Assembly: GCF_903819335.1 (NCBI RefSeq)
Contig: NZ_CAIJDE010000062.1
Coordinates: 62,001 to 126,000 of the forward strand
From: Flavobacterium panici
GTDB lineage: Bacteria > Bacteroidota > Bacteroidia > Flavobacteriales > Flavobacteriaceae
Length of the DNA: 64,000 nt
Direction of reading: 5' to 3'
Below, in pieces: positions 8,615 to 17,394 of this stretch. The position numbers and the translations under genes are program-made. The notes beneath the pieces are model-generated. The model was not told the DNA's origin, did not search any database, and worked only from the letters and a program-made list of their open reading frames with translations. Position 1 is the first letter of the stretch. The number at the start of each line of letters is the position of its first letter.

Positions 8615-9565
8615 TTAAAGATAATTCAGTCCAAGAAATATTTCCTGTTCAAGCGGCAAATCAATTTCACTTTCAAAAAATATTAACTGCCTTTTATATA
8701 CGGTTTCAACTAAATAATGTCCTCCCCTAAAATAAGTTCTTCTAATTTTTACTGGAAGTTTAGATTCTGAAACCATTTTAAACTGATGCGGATACACTAA
8801 TGTTTTATGGGTTTCATCTTCATACGGAAGTAATAAATGTGTTGCTACTTCATTTACTTCTCCAAATAACGAAGCTACATATTTAGTCTGCGGGTCTTCG
8901 TATATTTTTGCCGGATCGCCTTTCACGATAATTTCTCCGTGTCGCATTACAATCGCTTCATCTGCAAAAGATAAAGCATCTGTACTGTCATGCGTTGCAA
9001 TAATGCAGGTGATTCCTTTTTGTTTTAAATATTTAAATAAGTTTCTGCGTAAAGCATTTTTACGGAAAGCATCAATCTGGCTGAAAGGTTCGTCAAGCAA
9101 AATTACTTCTGGTTCTAAAGCCAAAACTCTCACCAAAGCTACTCTCTGCTGTTGTCCGCCGCTCAAAAATTTAGCTTTAACATTAGAAAATTGTTCCATT
9201 TCTACCATTTCCAATAATTCCTGAACACGAAGTTTTTTCATGTTTGCAAAACCGTTTGAAAGAAACTTTCCAACATTCTCTGCCACAGTTTCATATGGAG
9301 ACAAATCGAAATCCTGCGCCAGATATTTCATATATGGCATTCCCGGAATCAAATTGTATTTTGGCCCCAGAATAGGTTTTTCGTTATAAAATATTTTGCC
9401 TTCGTCTAAATCGAACAAACCGTACATAAGCTTTAACAGCGTACTTTTTCCACAACCGCTTTCGCCAATAATGGCAATATTTTCGCCTTTATTGATCGAA
9501 AAAGAAACATTATTTATAACTGGTTTATCAGTATACGAAAAAGATATATTTTGAATATCAAGCAT
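8615..9565 (-). CDS. ABC transporter ATP-binding protein with C-terminal TOBE-like region (orphan)
   Basis: A 316-residue cytosolic ATPase. Walker A is GESGCGKST (residues ~35-43), the Q-loop is in LAQDFDLSPYET, the ABC signature is LSGGQQQRVALVRVL, and Walker B is VILLDEPFSQIDA followed by the H-loop ATHD. After the ~230-residue ATPase core comes an extension of about 80 residues that looks like the TOBE region of import ATPases such as FbpC, PotA and ModC. No permease or binding protein gene is adjacent, so the transported substrate cannot be told. It has its own promoter at 9585-9592 and terminator. Confidence 0.85.
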   Translation of the reverse strand: MLDIQNISFSYTDKPVINNVSFSINKGENIAIIGESGCGKSTLLKLMYGLFDLDEGKIFYNEKPILGPKYNLIPGMPYMKYLAQDFDLSPYETVAENVGKFLSNGFANMKKLRVQELLEMVEMEQFSNVKAKFLSGGQQQRVALVRVLALEPEVILLDEPFSQIDAFRKNALRRNLFKYLKQKGITCIIATHDSTDALSFADEAIVMRHGEIIVKGDPAKIYEDPQTKYVASLFGEVNEVATHLLLPYEDETHKTLVYPHQFKMVSESKLPVKIRRTYFRGGHYLVETVYKRQLIFFESEIDLPLEQEIFLGLNYL

Positions 9566-9584
9566 GTGTTGTAATTAGAGAGGT

Positions 9585-9592
9585 CAAATTTA
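9585..9592 (-). promoter_or_regulatory. Promoter -7 element of the orphan ABC ATPase gene
   Basis: The minus strand reads TAAATTTG, matching TAnnTTTG, 20 bp before the ATG at 9565. Confidence 0.5.
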
Positions 9593-9614
9593 CGATGTTT
9601 AATTTCTAAAGTCA

Positions 9615-9651
9615 AAAAAAAGCTGCTTCAATTATGAAACAGCTTTTTTTA
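9615..9651 (-). terminator. Terminator of the lipocalin-OmpA operon
   Basis: AAAAAAGCTGCTTC and GAAACAGCTTTTTT form a hairpin with A/T tracts on both sides, about 20 bp past the OmpA stop codon on the minus strand. Confidence 0.8.
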
Positions 9652-9670
9652 TATTTTATTTTATCTGAAA

Positions 9671-10366
9671 TTACTTTCCAGCTTCAGCTTTTGCATCGTT
9701 AACCATTTTGTCATTTGCTGTAATAGAGAATTCAACACGACGGTTTTGGGCTCTTCCTTCCGGAGTATCATTTGTTGCAATAGGATCAACAATACCTAAA
9801 CCTGAAGTTTTAAAACGGCTTGATTTTAATCCTTTTGAAACTAAATAAGACTGTACAGAAGCAGCTCTTTGTCCAGAAAGTGTCAAATTATATTCTGGTT
9901 TACCTGTATTATCAGTATAACCAAAGATTTGAATATCAGTATCTCCGTACTCATTAAAAACAGGAACTAATTTATCTAAGTTTGCTTTTGCCTGAGGAGT
10001 TAAAGTTGATTTGTTTGTATCAAAACGAACAGCGTTTTCATTTAAAGTTAAGTGAATTCCTTCACCTACTCTTTCTACAGACGCACCTGGTAAAGCCTGA
10101 TCAATTTCACGGGCTTGTTTATCCATTTTGTTACCAATTAAGGCTCCGGTTCCACCACCTACAGCAGCTCCAATTGCAGCTCCTAAAGCAGCGTTTCCGC
10201 CTTTTCCTAAATTATTTCCTAAAATACCTCCAATAATACCACCGGCAACTACACCAATTCCGGCACCTTTTTGAGTATTGTTTGCGTTTTTAACTGAATC
10301 GCAGCTTGTAAATAAACTAACTAATACAAGTAAACTACTTAAACCTAAAACTGTTATCTTTTTCAT
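9671..10366 (-). CDS. OmpA-family lipoprotein with glycine-zipper segment
   Basis: A 231-residue envelope protein. A lipoprotein signal ends LFTSC, giving lipidated Cys22. Residues ~34-78 are a glycine zipper (GVVAGGIIGGILGNNLGKGG and AAIGAAVGGGTGALIG) that could insert in a membrane. Residues ~105-220 are an OmpA C-terminal peptidoglycan-binding domain, with VRFDTNKSTLTPQAKANLD, FGYTDNTGKPEYNLTLSGQR and the conserved arginine motif GRAQNRRVEF. It would anchor the outer membrane to peptidoglycan, like the YiaD and Pal-type proteins. It lies 17 bp after a small lipoprotein gene and is probably co-transcribed with it. Confidence 0.9.
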   Translation of the reverse strand: MKKITVLGLSSLLVLVSLFTSCDSVKNANNTQKGAGIGVVAGGIIGGILGNNLGKGGNAALGAAIGAAVGGGTGALIGNKMDKQAREIDQALPGASVERVGEGIHLTLNENAVRFDTNKSTLTPQAKANLDKLVPVFNEYGDTDIQIFGYTDNTGKPEYNLTLSGQRAASVQSYLVSKGLKSSRFKTSGLGIVDPIATNDTPEGRAQNRRVEFSITANDKMVNDAKAEAGK

Positions 10367-10383
10367 TTTTATCCTTTTTAATA

Positions 10384-10884
10384 TTAATTAGCTCTTTGAA
10401 ATTGGTACGTAACATCTTTTGTTTGTCCGCCAACATTGATATTGTCGATTAACTGAAAAGAGTTATCCGTTAAACCTGCAACTTTTAGTAAATACCCAGA
10501 TTTTACATTTTTAGATTTCAATCCCGGATCTACAATTTTTAGAACAAAAAGTCCCTGATTGTTAATACTCCAAACAATTGGAGAAGTAAAAGCTGTACAA
10601 TTTGGAGAATTTAGATTCATTGTACCTTTGTTATTGTTTGAAATAAAATTCCAGGTACTGCCAATAAAACATTTAGAATCTGCAAGATCAAATGAAGTTA
10701 CTTTAATATAATCAGAACCTGCATAAGATACATTAGTAAGTACCCAGTTCCCTTTAATAGCGACTTGAGTAGGTCTGTCAAGTTTAGTCGAAAGCGTTGT
10801 TGCTTCTGTTGAAGCTGTAGACGAAGATGATTTGCACGCGAATAACACTGTAGCAATCATGCAAATGAAAATTATTTTCTTCAT
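10384..10884 (-). CDS. Lipocalin-like lipoprotein
   Basis: A lipoprotein of 166 residues from the ATG at 10884 (MKKIIFICMIATVLFAC, Cys17); an ATG three codons earlier at 10893 is also open. After the signal comes a Ser/Thr-rich linker, then a beta-rich domain beginning IKGNWVLTNVSYAG and ending DVTYQFQRAN, which resembles the small lipocalin-like domains (GxW near the N-terminus) common in Flavobacteria. Ligand unknown. It is the first gene of a two-gene unit with the OmpA-family lipoprotein, so an envelope role is likely. The promoter element is at 10936-10943. Confidence 0.75.
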   Translation of the reverse strand: MKKIIFICMIATVLFACKSSSSTASTEATTLSTKLDRPTQVAIKGNWVLTNVSYAGSDYIKVTSFDLADSKCFIGSTWNFISNNNKGTMNLNSPNCTAFTSPIVWSINNQGLFVLKIVDPGLKSKNVKSGYLLKVAGLTDNSFQLIDNINVGGQTKDVTYQFQRAN

Positions 10885-10935
10885 TTTGTACATTTATTTA
10901 AGTTAATACTTACACCTTTAACAATTAGTGTACCA

Positions 10936-10943
10936 CAAATATA
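10936..10943 (-). promoter_or_regulatory. Promoter -7 element of the lipocalin-OmpA operon
   Basis: The minus strand reads TATATTTG, an exact TAnnTTTG match about 50 bp before the start codon. Confidence 0.5.
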
Positions 10944-11086
10944 CGATTCATTGAAATATTAACAGTTCCAAAATCTAATTATTTTCTTTCAAAATTAACA
11001 TTTACGACAATTTGTCACCTAAAAAAAATTGGTATTTTATTTGACTAAATGAAAATCATCAAGTTAAATTCAAAAAATAAAAAAAT

Positions 11087-12970
11087 ATGACAACAGGTAA
11101 AATTAATGTTTCAGTAGAAAACATCTTTCCCTTAATCAAAAAGTTCTTATACAGCGATCACGAAATCTTTTTACGTGAGCTGGTTTCAAACGGAACTGAT
11201 GCTACATTAAAATTAAAACATTTAATTAGTATTGGCGAAGCTAAAGTAGAATATGGAAATCCGGTTATCGAAATTAAAGTAGATAAGGAAGGTAAAAAAA
11301 TCCATATTATCGACCAGGGATTAGGTATGACAGCTGATGAAGTTGAAAAATACATCAACCAGGTTGCTTTTTCCGGAGCTGAAGAATTTTTAGATAAATA
11401 CAAAGATTCTGCAAAAGACTCTGGAATTATTGGTCACTTTGGTCTTGGTTTCTATTCTGCCTTTATGGTTGCAGAAAAAGTAGAAATCATTACAAAATCA
11501 TACAAAGATGAACCTGCTGCACACTGGACTTGTGACGGAAGCCCTGAATTTACTTTAGAGCCAGCTGACAAAACTTCACGTGGTACAGAAATCATTTTGC
11601 ACATTGCCGAAGATTCTTTAGAATTTTTAGAAGATTCTAAAATCAGCGGATTATTGAATAAGTATAACAAGTTTATGCCTATTCCAATTAAATTTGGAAC
11701 AAGAACAGAAACACTTCCAAAACCAGAAGACGCTCCGGAAGATTACGTTAATGAAACTATCGAACTTGATAATATCATTAATAATCCAAATCCGGCTTGG
11801 ACAAAACAGCCTTCTGAATTATCTGATGAAGATTACAAAAACTTCTACAGAGAATTGTATCCAATGCAGTTTGAAGATCCTTTGTTCAACATTCACTTAA
11901 ACGTAGATTATCCGTTTAACTTAACTGGTATTTTATATTTCCCTAAGTTAGGTTCAGATATGCAAATCCAGAAAGATAAAATTCAATTGTACCAAAACCA
12001 GGTTTACGTTACAGATAACGTAGAAGGAATTGTACCTGAATTTTTGACGATGTTAAAAGGAGTTATCGATTCACCGGATATTCCGTTAAACGTTTCTCGT
12101 TCTGGTTTACAGGCAGATGGTGCAGTTAAGAAAATCTCTAACTATATTACTCGTAAAGTAGCCGATAAATTAAAAGCTTTATTTAACGAAAACCGTGCTG
12201 ATTTTGAAGCAAAATGGAACGATATTAAAATCGTTTTAGAGTACGGAATGCTTTCTGAAGATAAATTCTACGAAAAAGCAGGTGCGTTTGTTTTATACCC
12301 AACGGTAGACGATACTTATTTTACTTTAGAGGAATTAAAAGAAAAACTAAAAGAAAACCAGACAGATAAAGATGGTAAATTAGTTATTCTTTATGCCGGA
12401 AACAAAGATGCACAGCACTCTTATATTGAAGCAGCAAAAGAAAAAGGATACGAAGTATTGCTTTTAGATTCTCCAATTATCTCGCATTTAATTCAAAAAA
12501 TTGAAGGCGATAACAGCGATTTGACTTTCGTTCGTGTAGATTCTGACCATATTGATAACTTAATCAAAAAAGACGAAAACACGATTTCTAAATTATCTGA
12601 TGAAGAAAAAGCAGCATTAAAAACTTCATTAGAAGCTTATATTCCTAAAGCATACAGCGTTCAGCTGGAAGCTATGGACAGTCAGGCAGCTCCATTTATT
12701 ATTACGCAGCCAGAATTTATGCGTAGAATGAAAGAAATGAGCCAAACAGGCGGCGGCGGAATGTTCGGAATGGGAAATATGCCGGAAATGTACAATCTGG
12801 TTGTAAACACTAATTCTGATTTAGCTTCAAGTATTTTAAATACAGAAGATAAAACGCATCAGGAACATTTGGTAAAACAAGCTTTAGATTTAGCTAAGTT
12901 ATCTCAAAACCTTTTAAAAGGTGAAGCGTTGACTGCTTTTGTAAAAAGAAGTTTTGAAATGATCAAATAA
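11087..12970 (+). CDS. htpG: Molecular chaperone HtpG (Hsp90)
   Basis: Cytosolic Hsp90 chaperone of 627 residues, a normal bacterial length. The GHKL ATPase domain is clear: ELVSNGTDATLKLK (family ELISNASDA), DQGLGMTADEVEKYI, and GHFGLGFYSAFMVAEKV. The middle domain includes the DIPLNVSRSGLQ motif, and the C-terminal dimerisation domain runs from about residue 500, with the Gly/Met-rich stretch GGGGMFGMGNMPEMYN. Stress-linked folding of client proteins. Monocistronic, with its own terminator. I see no heat-shock operator upstream that I would trust. Confidence 0.96.
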   Translation: MTTGKINVSVENIFPLIKKFLYSDHEIFLRELVSNGTDATLKLKHLISIGEAKVEYGNPVIEIKVDKEGKKIHIIDQGLGMTADEVEKYINQVAFSGAEEFLDKYKDSAKDSGIIGHFGLGFYSAFMVAEKVEIITKSYKDEPAAHWTCDGSPEFTLEPADKTSRGTEIILHIAEDSLEFLEDSKISGLLNKYNKFMPIPIKFGTRTETLPKPEDAPEDYVNETIELDNIINNPNPAWTKQPSELSDEDYKNFYRELYPMQFEDPLFNIHLNVDYPFNLTGILYFPKLGSDMQIQKDKIQLYQNQVYVTDNVEGIVPEFLTMLKGVIDSPDIPLNVSRSGLQADGAVKKISNYITRKVADKLKALFNENRADFEAKWNDIKIVLEYGMLSEDKFYEKAGAFVLYPTVDDTYFTLEELKEKLKENQTDKDGKLVILYAGNKDAQHSYIEAAKEKGYEVLLLDSPIISHLIQKIEGDNSDLTFVRVDSDHIDNLIKKDENTISKLSDEEKAALKTSLEAYIPKAYSVQLEAMDSQAAPFIITQPEFMRRMKEMSQTGGGGMFGMGNMPEMYNLVVNTNSDLASSILNTEDKTHQEHLVKQALDLAKLSQNLLKGEALTAFVKRSFEMIK

Positions 12971-12990
12971 GATTAAATAATAATCTCTCC

Positions 12991-13027
12991 AAAAGCCTGC
13001 AAGTTTTTACTTGCGGGCTTTTTTATT
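12991..13027 (+). terminator. Terminator of htpG
   Basis: AAAAGCCTGCAAG pairs with CTTGCGGGCTTTTTT, followed by a T-tract, about 20 bp after the stop. Confidence 0.85.
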
Positions 13028-13209
13028 TTTATAAAAAACAAAATCATAAAAATTTAAAAAATAGAGTGTTTTGCATGTAGTGATTTAAGAAAAATCACAT
13101 ATTTTTAACTCCGTTTTCTTTAATCTTTTTTTCTATTACAAACAATAGAAACTTATAACCGGAGCGAGCCAAAAATCCCAAACAGAGTAGGCAGATAAAT
13201 TATAAGATT

Positions 13210-13887
13210 ATGTTTTACGTAAGACTAAACAAATTAAGAATCATCAAGAATGGTGATATAATAGGAAAAGGTGAAATCCAATTCATGAGTTTTATAAACC
13301 AATCAAATGATAGTTTGCCGAATCTAAACGAATTTTTTGAAACCAATGATGAAGATCGAAAAAAAGAAATCATTAAAGATTCTGTATCAAGGGTTATTCA
13401 ATCCCGAATTTTAATGACTATCGACAAAGTAAAAGATAAAAGTATTATCACCTTTGGAGACACAGGGTATATTGTTTATAAAGACGAAAAAATCCCGAAA
13501 GATTTTAGCTGGCAGATCGTGGCTGTTGAATTAGATAAAAAAACCCGTGATAATGCCGGATTGATCAAATCAGTCTTGACAGATTCTAATGTAGACACGA
13601 TTACAAAAGGAATACAGGCGCTCGCAAAAGGAAGTAACCCTGTTAGCGGAGCTGTTGTTGAACTTTCTAAATTAGTTGTTGGTGTAATTTTAGATATCGC
13701 AAAAAATAAGAAAGACGACCAAATTGGCTATTACCTGACTTCTTTTATTGAAAAATTAGATTATCCAAACGGAATTAGAGACAGACAGGACATTCCTGAT
13801 TTAACCGGCAATATGTTTGTAGATTATTCCATTTTTGGATATCTGGATTACGCAGTCGAAGCTGTTGAAAATCTAAAAACATTATAA
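13210..13887 (+). CDS. Uncharacterised protein, 225 residues
   Basis: I do not recognise this family. It has no signal peptide and no membrane segment of usual length, although residues ~140-165 (SGAVVELSKLVVGVILDIA) are hydrophobic and may form a buried helix. The N-terminal third looks beta-rich (FYVRLNKLRIIKNGDIIGKG), and the C-terminus has a patterned stretch NMFVDYSIFGYLDYA. The leader of 239 bases after htpG contains a small hairpin (GTGATTT/AAATCAC at about 13080-13098) but no clear -7 box. It is followed by its own terminator and then the patatin gene on the same strand. A functional link with that phospholipase is possible but unproven. Confidence 0.7.
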   Translation: MFYVRLNKLRIIKNGDIIGKGEIQFMSFINQSNDSLPNLNEFFETNDEDRKKEIIKDSVSRVIQSRILMTIDKVKDKSIITFGDTGYIVYKDEKIPKDFSWQIVAVELDKKTRDNAGLIKSVLTDSNVDTITKGIQALAKGSNPVSGAVVELSKLVVGVILDIAKNKKDDQIGYYLTSFIEKLDYPNGIRDRQDIPDLTGNMFVDYSIFGYLDYAVEAVENLKTL

Positions 13888-13909
13888 ACATCTCCTCAAA
13901 ATATTTTTA

Positions 13910-13943
13910 AATCCTGCAGATTAATTTCTGCGGGATTTTTTTG
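13910..13943 (+). terminator. Terminator after the 225-residue hypothetical gene
   Basis: AATCCTGCAGA pairs with TCTGCGGGATT, followed by a T-tract. It separates this gene from the patatin gene. Confidence 0.8.
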
Positions 13944-14091
13944 CTCTATACTCATTTCAACAATTTAAAAAAAGGGTAATTCTCCCCTTTTATGCCGCTA
14001 ATCGAATTTGTATTTTTACATACCTGAAAATCAAATAATTAAATAAAATTATTTTGTAAAAAACAAACCCAAAACCTAAATACTGGAAATC

Positions 14092-15363
14092 ATGGAGAAA
14101 ACGAAATTTACAGAAAACGGTGAAGTCTTAGCAATCATAAAAGATTTAAAGGAACAAATTAAAGAGAAGAAAAAGAAATTCTCTGATATTGTAGATGCAA
14201 ATGGTAACGAATATGTAGATTTAGTTCAGGAAGGCGGCGGTGTTCTTGGTGTTGCATTGGTTGGATATGTTTATGTTTTGGAACAAGTAGGAATTCGGTT
14301 TTTAAGTTTAGCCGGAACTTCTGCCGGAAGTATTAATACCATGCTTATGGCGGCTGCCGGACCAATTGATATTACAAAGTCAGAATGGATTTTAGAATGT
14401 TTATGTAATAAAAATTTATACGATTTTGTAGATGGCGATCATGATGCACGCGAATTTATTGACGCCTTATTAAGTGATGCCGGAAATCTTAAATTAGTTA
14501 TGAAAGGCTGTCAGGTTGTAGATAATTTTAAAGATGATTTAGGATTAAATCCCGGCACTAATTTTCATCAATGGATGACTAATTTGCTTTCGCAAAAAGG
14601 AATTAAAAATTATGGTGACTTAAAAGCACTGCGAGAAAAAGGTGTTTCAAACGACAATAAATTATTTAGAATTAACAAAGTAAAACTTGGCGATAAAGAA
14701 GATTATACGAGACAAGATCATTGGAGTGAAATAGCCATAATAACCGCTGACATAACTACAGAAAGCAAAATTATTTTCCCTAAAATGATTGACTTGTTTT
14801 ATTCTAATCCAGATGTTCAAAATCCTGCCGATTTTGTGAGAGCTTCCATGTCGATTCCGCTATTCTTTACTCCGTTTAGAATTAAAAATATTCCCGGCGG
14901 TATTGAAGCCTGGAATAAATGGAACGAAGCAACATGTTTACGTGCTTCGGTTCCGTCAGAAGTTATGTTTATGGATGGCGGGATAATTTCAAACTTTCCT
15001 ATTGATATTTTTCATGAGAATATGAATGTTCCGGCATCACCTACGTTTGGTATAAAACTGGGATATGATAAAAATGAAATCAATACAAACGAAAAAATAA
15101 CCAATGTGATAAGCTCTATGTTTGACACCGCGAGATTTGGTTATGATTCAGAATTTTTAAGAAAAAATCCTGATTTTAAAAACCTTATAGGATATATCGA
15201 TACCGGAAACCACAACTGGCTGAATTTTAATCTTACGGATGATGCCAAAATTGATTTGTTCATTCGAGGAGCGCAAAAAGCGGCAGAGTTCTTAAACAAA
15301 TTTGATTGGGAAGAATATAAAAAAATCAGAAAAGCCAAAAGCGAATATTACAAAACCGTTTAA
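14092..15363 (+). CDS. Patatin-like phospholipase
   Basis: A 423-residue predicted lipid acyl hydrolase. The Ser-Asp dyad is visible: Ser77 in the nucleophile elbow GTSAGS, and Asp295 in the DGG motif of MFMDGGIISNFP. The oxyanion loop is EGGGVLGVALVG (residues ~47-58; family usually GGGxRG, here with Leu where Arg is common). There is no signal peptide. Residues ~15-35 are a charged Lys/Glu helix. The family cuts acyl chains from membrane lipids; bacterial members include secreted toxins, housekeeping lipases and CBASS effectors. No cyclase or other defence gene is adjacent, so a defence role is not supported. It has its own terminator. Confidence 0.88.
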   Translation: MEKTKFTENGEVLAIIKDLKEQIKEKKKKFSDIVDANGNEYVDLVQEGGGVLGVALVGYVYVLEQVGIRFLSLAGTSAGSINTMLMAAAGPIDITKSEWILECLCNKNLYDFVDGDHDAREFIDALLSDAGNLKLVMKGCQVVDNFKDDLGLNPGTNFHQWMTNLLSQKGIKNYGDLKALREKGVSNDNKLFRINKVKLGDKEDYTRQDHWSEIAIITADITTESKIIFPKMIDLFYSNPDVQNPADFVRASMSIPLFFTPFRIKNIPGGIEAWNKWNEATCLRASVPSEVMFMDGGIISNFPIDIFHENMNVPASPTFGIKLGYDKNEINTNEKITNVISSMFDTARFGYDSEFLRKNPDFKNLIGYIDTGNHNWLNFNLTDDAKIDLFIRGAQKAAEFLNKFDWEEYKKIRKAKSEYYKTV

Positions 15364-15393
15364 AAACAATTGATTTACAAATAATTAAAAACC

Positions 15394-15428
15394 AAAATCC
15401 TGAAAGTAGAATTTTCAGGATTTTTTTT
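15394..15428 (+). terminator. Terminator of the patatin gene
   Basis: AAAATCCTGAAA and TTTTCAGGATTTT form a stem followed by eight T's. Confidence 0.85.
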
Positions 15429-15454
15429 GTGAATTATTTTTTTTATTACATTTG
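15426..15454 (+). promoter_or_regulatory. Promoter (-33 TTTG, -7 TACATTTG) of the 273-residue lipoprotein gene
   Basis: TACATTTG at 15447-15454 matches TAnnTTTG, and a TTTG at 15426-15429 lies 17 bases upstream. The expected start of transcription is about 28 bp before the ATG at 15489. It partly overlaps the T-tract of the preceding terminator. Confidence 0.55.
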
Positions 15455-15488
15455 AATGCCTTTAATCTAATCTTAAACAAAAACCAAT

Positions 15489-16310
15489 ATGAAAAAAACG
15501 GCTATTTTACTTTCTGTAATGTTTGCTTCGGCATTTATTTATGTTTCATGTTCGAGCAGCGATGAAGTTGTCAATCAGGCAGACACAACTGCTGTCAGCG
15601 CATCTGTTGTAATTGACGCTATAAATGAAATGGATATTAAAACAGGATTGACTGTAACGAATACAAATCCTGCGGCAAAACTATCCGAAGCTTCTCCCGA
15701 AGCTTGCTACAATATTGCGGTTACAACTCCAAACGGAACTCCTTATCCAAAAGTTTTTACTGTTGATTATGGTACAGGCTGTACGATAAATCAAATTACA
15801 AGAAAAGGAAAACTAAAAATTACGCTTTCTGGTCCGGTAATTACAACCGGAAGTAAAATGACGATAGAAAGAATCGATTATTCTATAAACGGATTTAAAC
15901 TGGAAGGAACTATAGAATATACTAACACAACTACTGTTGCAACTGTACCGCAATGGAGCAGAAAAGTAACAAACGGAAAATTTACAGATTTACTGGGAAG
16001 AGTTTTTACAAATTCAGGAATACACACCATAAAACAAACTGCTGGTGTTGATACTCCATACGTATTAGAAGATAATATTTATGAAATGCCTGAAGGAACT
16101 CATACTGTAACTACAGAAAAAGGAGGAACTTTGACTTTAACTGTACAGGAAACCTTAGTTAAAAAATATTCCTGCGAGTATGTTTCTAAAGGAAAATTAA
16201 AAATTCAGGGCGGATATTTAAATGGTGTTATAGATTATGGAAACAATGACTGTGATGCCAAATATACGTATACGCATGAAGATGGAGCGATTTACACTTT
16301 AGTAATGTAA
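15489..16310 (+). CDS. Uncharacterised lipoprotein, 273 residues
   Basis: A lipoprotein signal MKKTAILLSVMF...YVSC gives lipidated Cys21, followed by SSSDE, so it is probably placed in the outer membrane or periplasm. The mature part is beta-rich with many alternating hydrophobic/Thr strands. It has two similar halves in style: one includes VDYGTGCTINQITRKGKLKI and the other VIDYGNNDCDAKYTYTHEDG, both with a 'YGxxxC' motif, suggesting an internal repeat and possibly a disulfide. I recognise no enzyme motif. Monocistronic with its own promoter and terminator. Confidence 0.75.
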   Translation: MKKTAILLSVMFASAFIYVSCSSSDEVVNQADTTAVSASVVIDAINEMDIKTGLTVTNTNPAAKLSEASPEACYNIAVTTPNGTPYPKVFTVDYGTGCTINQITRKGKLKITLSGPVITTGSKMTIERIDYSINGFKLEGTIEYTNTTTVATVPQWSRKVTNGKFTDLLGRVFTNSGIHTIKQTAGVDTPYVLEDNIYEMPEGTHTVTTEKGGTLTLTVQETLVKKYSCEYVSKGKLKIQGGYLNGVIDYGNNDCDAKYTYTHEDGAIYTLVM

Positions 16311-16337
16311 CCAATTCATTTTTAAAAAAATATACAG

Positions 16338-16368
16338 ATCCCAATTTAGAAATAGATTGGGATTTTTA
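16338..16368 (+). terminator. Terminator of the 273-residue lipoprotein gene
   Basis: ATCCCAAT and ATTGGGAT pair across a short loop, followed by T-rich sequence. Confidence 0.75.
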
Positions 16369-16444
16369 TTTTTTAGAAAAATTAACGGTGACTTATTTAC
16401 ATTCAAACTATTTTCTTTATTTTGCACCAAAATCCAATAAACTA

Positions 16445-17179
16445 ATGAAAAAATCAATTATTGCCTTTGTTACTCTTGCACTGCTTGCATCGTGTAACAA
16501 AAAAGAATCTGCTGCAGACAACTTACACCTTACAGGAAATATAAAAGGTTTAAAAACCGGAACTTTATATATTCAAAGAATTGTTGATACATCGCTTGTT
16601 GCTATCGACAGTGTTAAAATTGACGGAAATGCTTCTTTTGAAAGAGACATCAAATTAGAATCTCCAGAAATGCTTTATCTGTTTCTTGATCGCGGCGTAA
16701 CGAATTCTTTAGACAATAATATTTTATTTTTTGCTGAACCGGGAAATATCAATATTGATACTAATTTAGATAATTTCATTTCGAGTGCAAAAATTACAGG
16801 ATCTAAAAATCAGGAATTATTTGAAGAATACAAAAAAGTAAATTCTCGTTTTATCGATGAGAATTTATCAATGGTTGAAGCAAGATTTAAAGCAATTAAA
16901 AGACAAGACCAAAAAGCAATTGACAGCATTGACGCAAAACAACAGTCAAATATCAAAAGAAAATATTTGTATGCTACAAACTTCGCCATTAACAACAAAG
17001 ATCACGAAGTATCACCTTATATTGCTTTAGCAGAGATATATGATATTAATATCAAGTTTCTTGATACAATTCAAAAATCAATGACTCCAAAAGTAGCACA
17101 GTCACTTTACGGAAAAAAGCTTACCAAATATGTAGCTGAAATAAAAAAAGAAGAACAAAAAACAAGCGTAAGTGAATAA
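16445..17179 (+). CDS. DUF4369 domain lipoprotein
   Basis: A 244-residue lipoprotein from the ATG at 16445 (MKKSIIAFVTLALLASC, Cys17). An upstream in-frame ATG at 16388 is rejected because the added 19 residues would bury the signal peptide, and a likely promoter-like TATTTTG lies between the two starts. Residues ~28-125 fit the Bacteroidota DUF4369 domain (LHLTGNIKGLKTGTLYIQRI...IDSVKIDGNASF). This domain often precedes a thioredoxin-like AhpC/TSA domain, but here the C-terminal half is a charged helical region (KQQSNIKRKYLYATNFAI) with no CxxC. So this looks like the form without the redox domain. Function unknown. Confidence 0.85.
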   Translation: MKKSIIAFVTLALLASCNKKESAADNLHLTGNIKGLKTGTLYIQRIVDTSLVAIDSVKIDGNASFERDIKLESPEMLYLFLDRGVTNSLDNNILFFAEPGNINIDTNLDNFISSAKITGSKNQELFEEYKKVNSRFIDENLSMVEARFKAIKRQDQKAIDSIDAKQQSNIKRKYLYATNFAINNKDHEVSPYIALAEIYDINIKFLDTIQKSMTPKVAQSLYGKKLTKYVAEIKKEEQKTSVSE

Positions 17180-17225
17180 CAAACAATAACTTACATTTAA
17201 AAATACTCGGTTTGAGTCAAAGTTT

Positions 17226-17259
17226 AATCCTGTTTTATTTAATAGAACAGGATTTTTTT
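17226..17259 (+). terminator. Terminator of the DUF4369 gene
   Basis: AATCCTGTT pairs with AACAGGATT, followed by seven T's. Confidence 0.82.
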
Positions 17260-17394
17260 ATGCCTTTTTTCAAGCTTTAATCAAAATTAACATAAATATC
17301 TGACAATTAAATAATTATGAATTAAAAAGTCAGAATTTACATCGTTAATAAGTTGATTTGTAATACCTTAGCTGCAATCTTAAAAAAATAAGCT

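Noticed and set aside
13210..15363. CBASS-type defence system with the patatin as effector
   Set aside because: No nucleotide cyclase or other defence gene is near, and a terminator separates the two genes.
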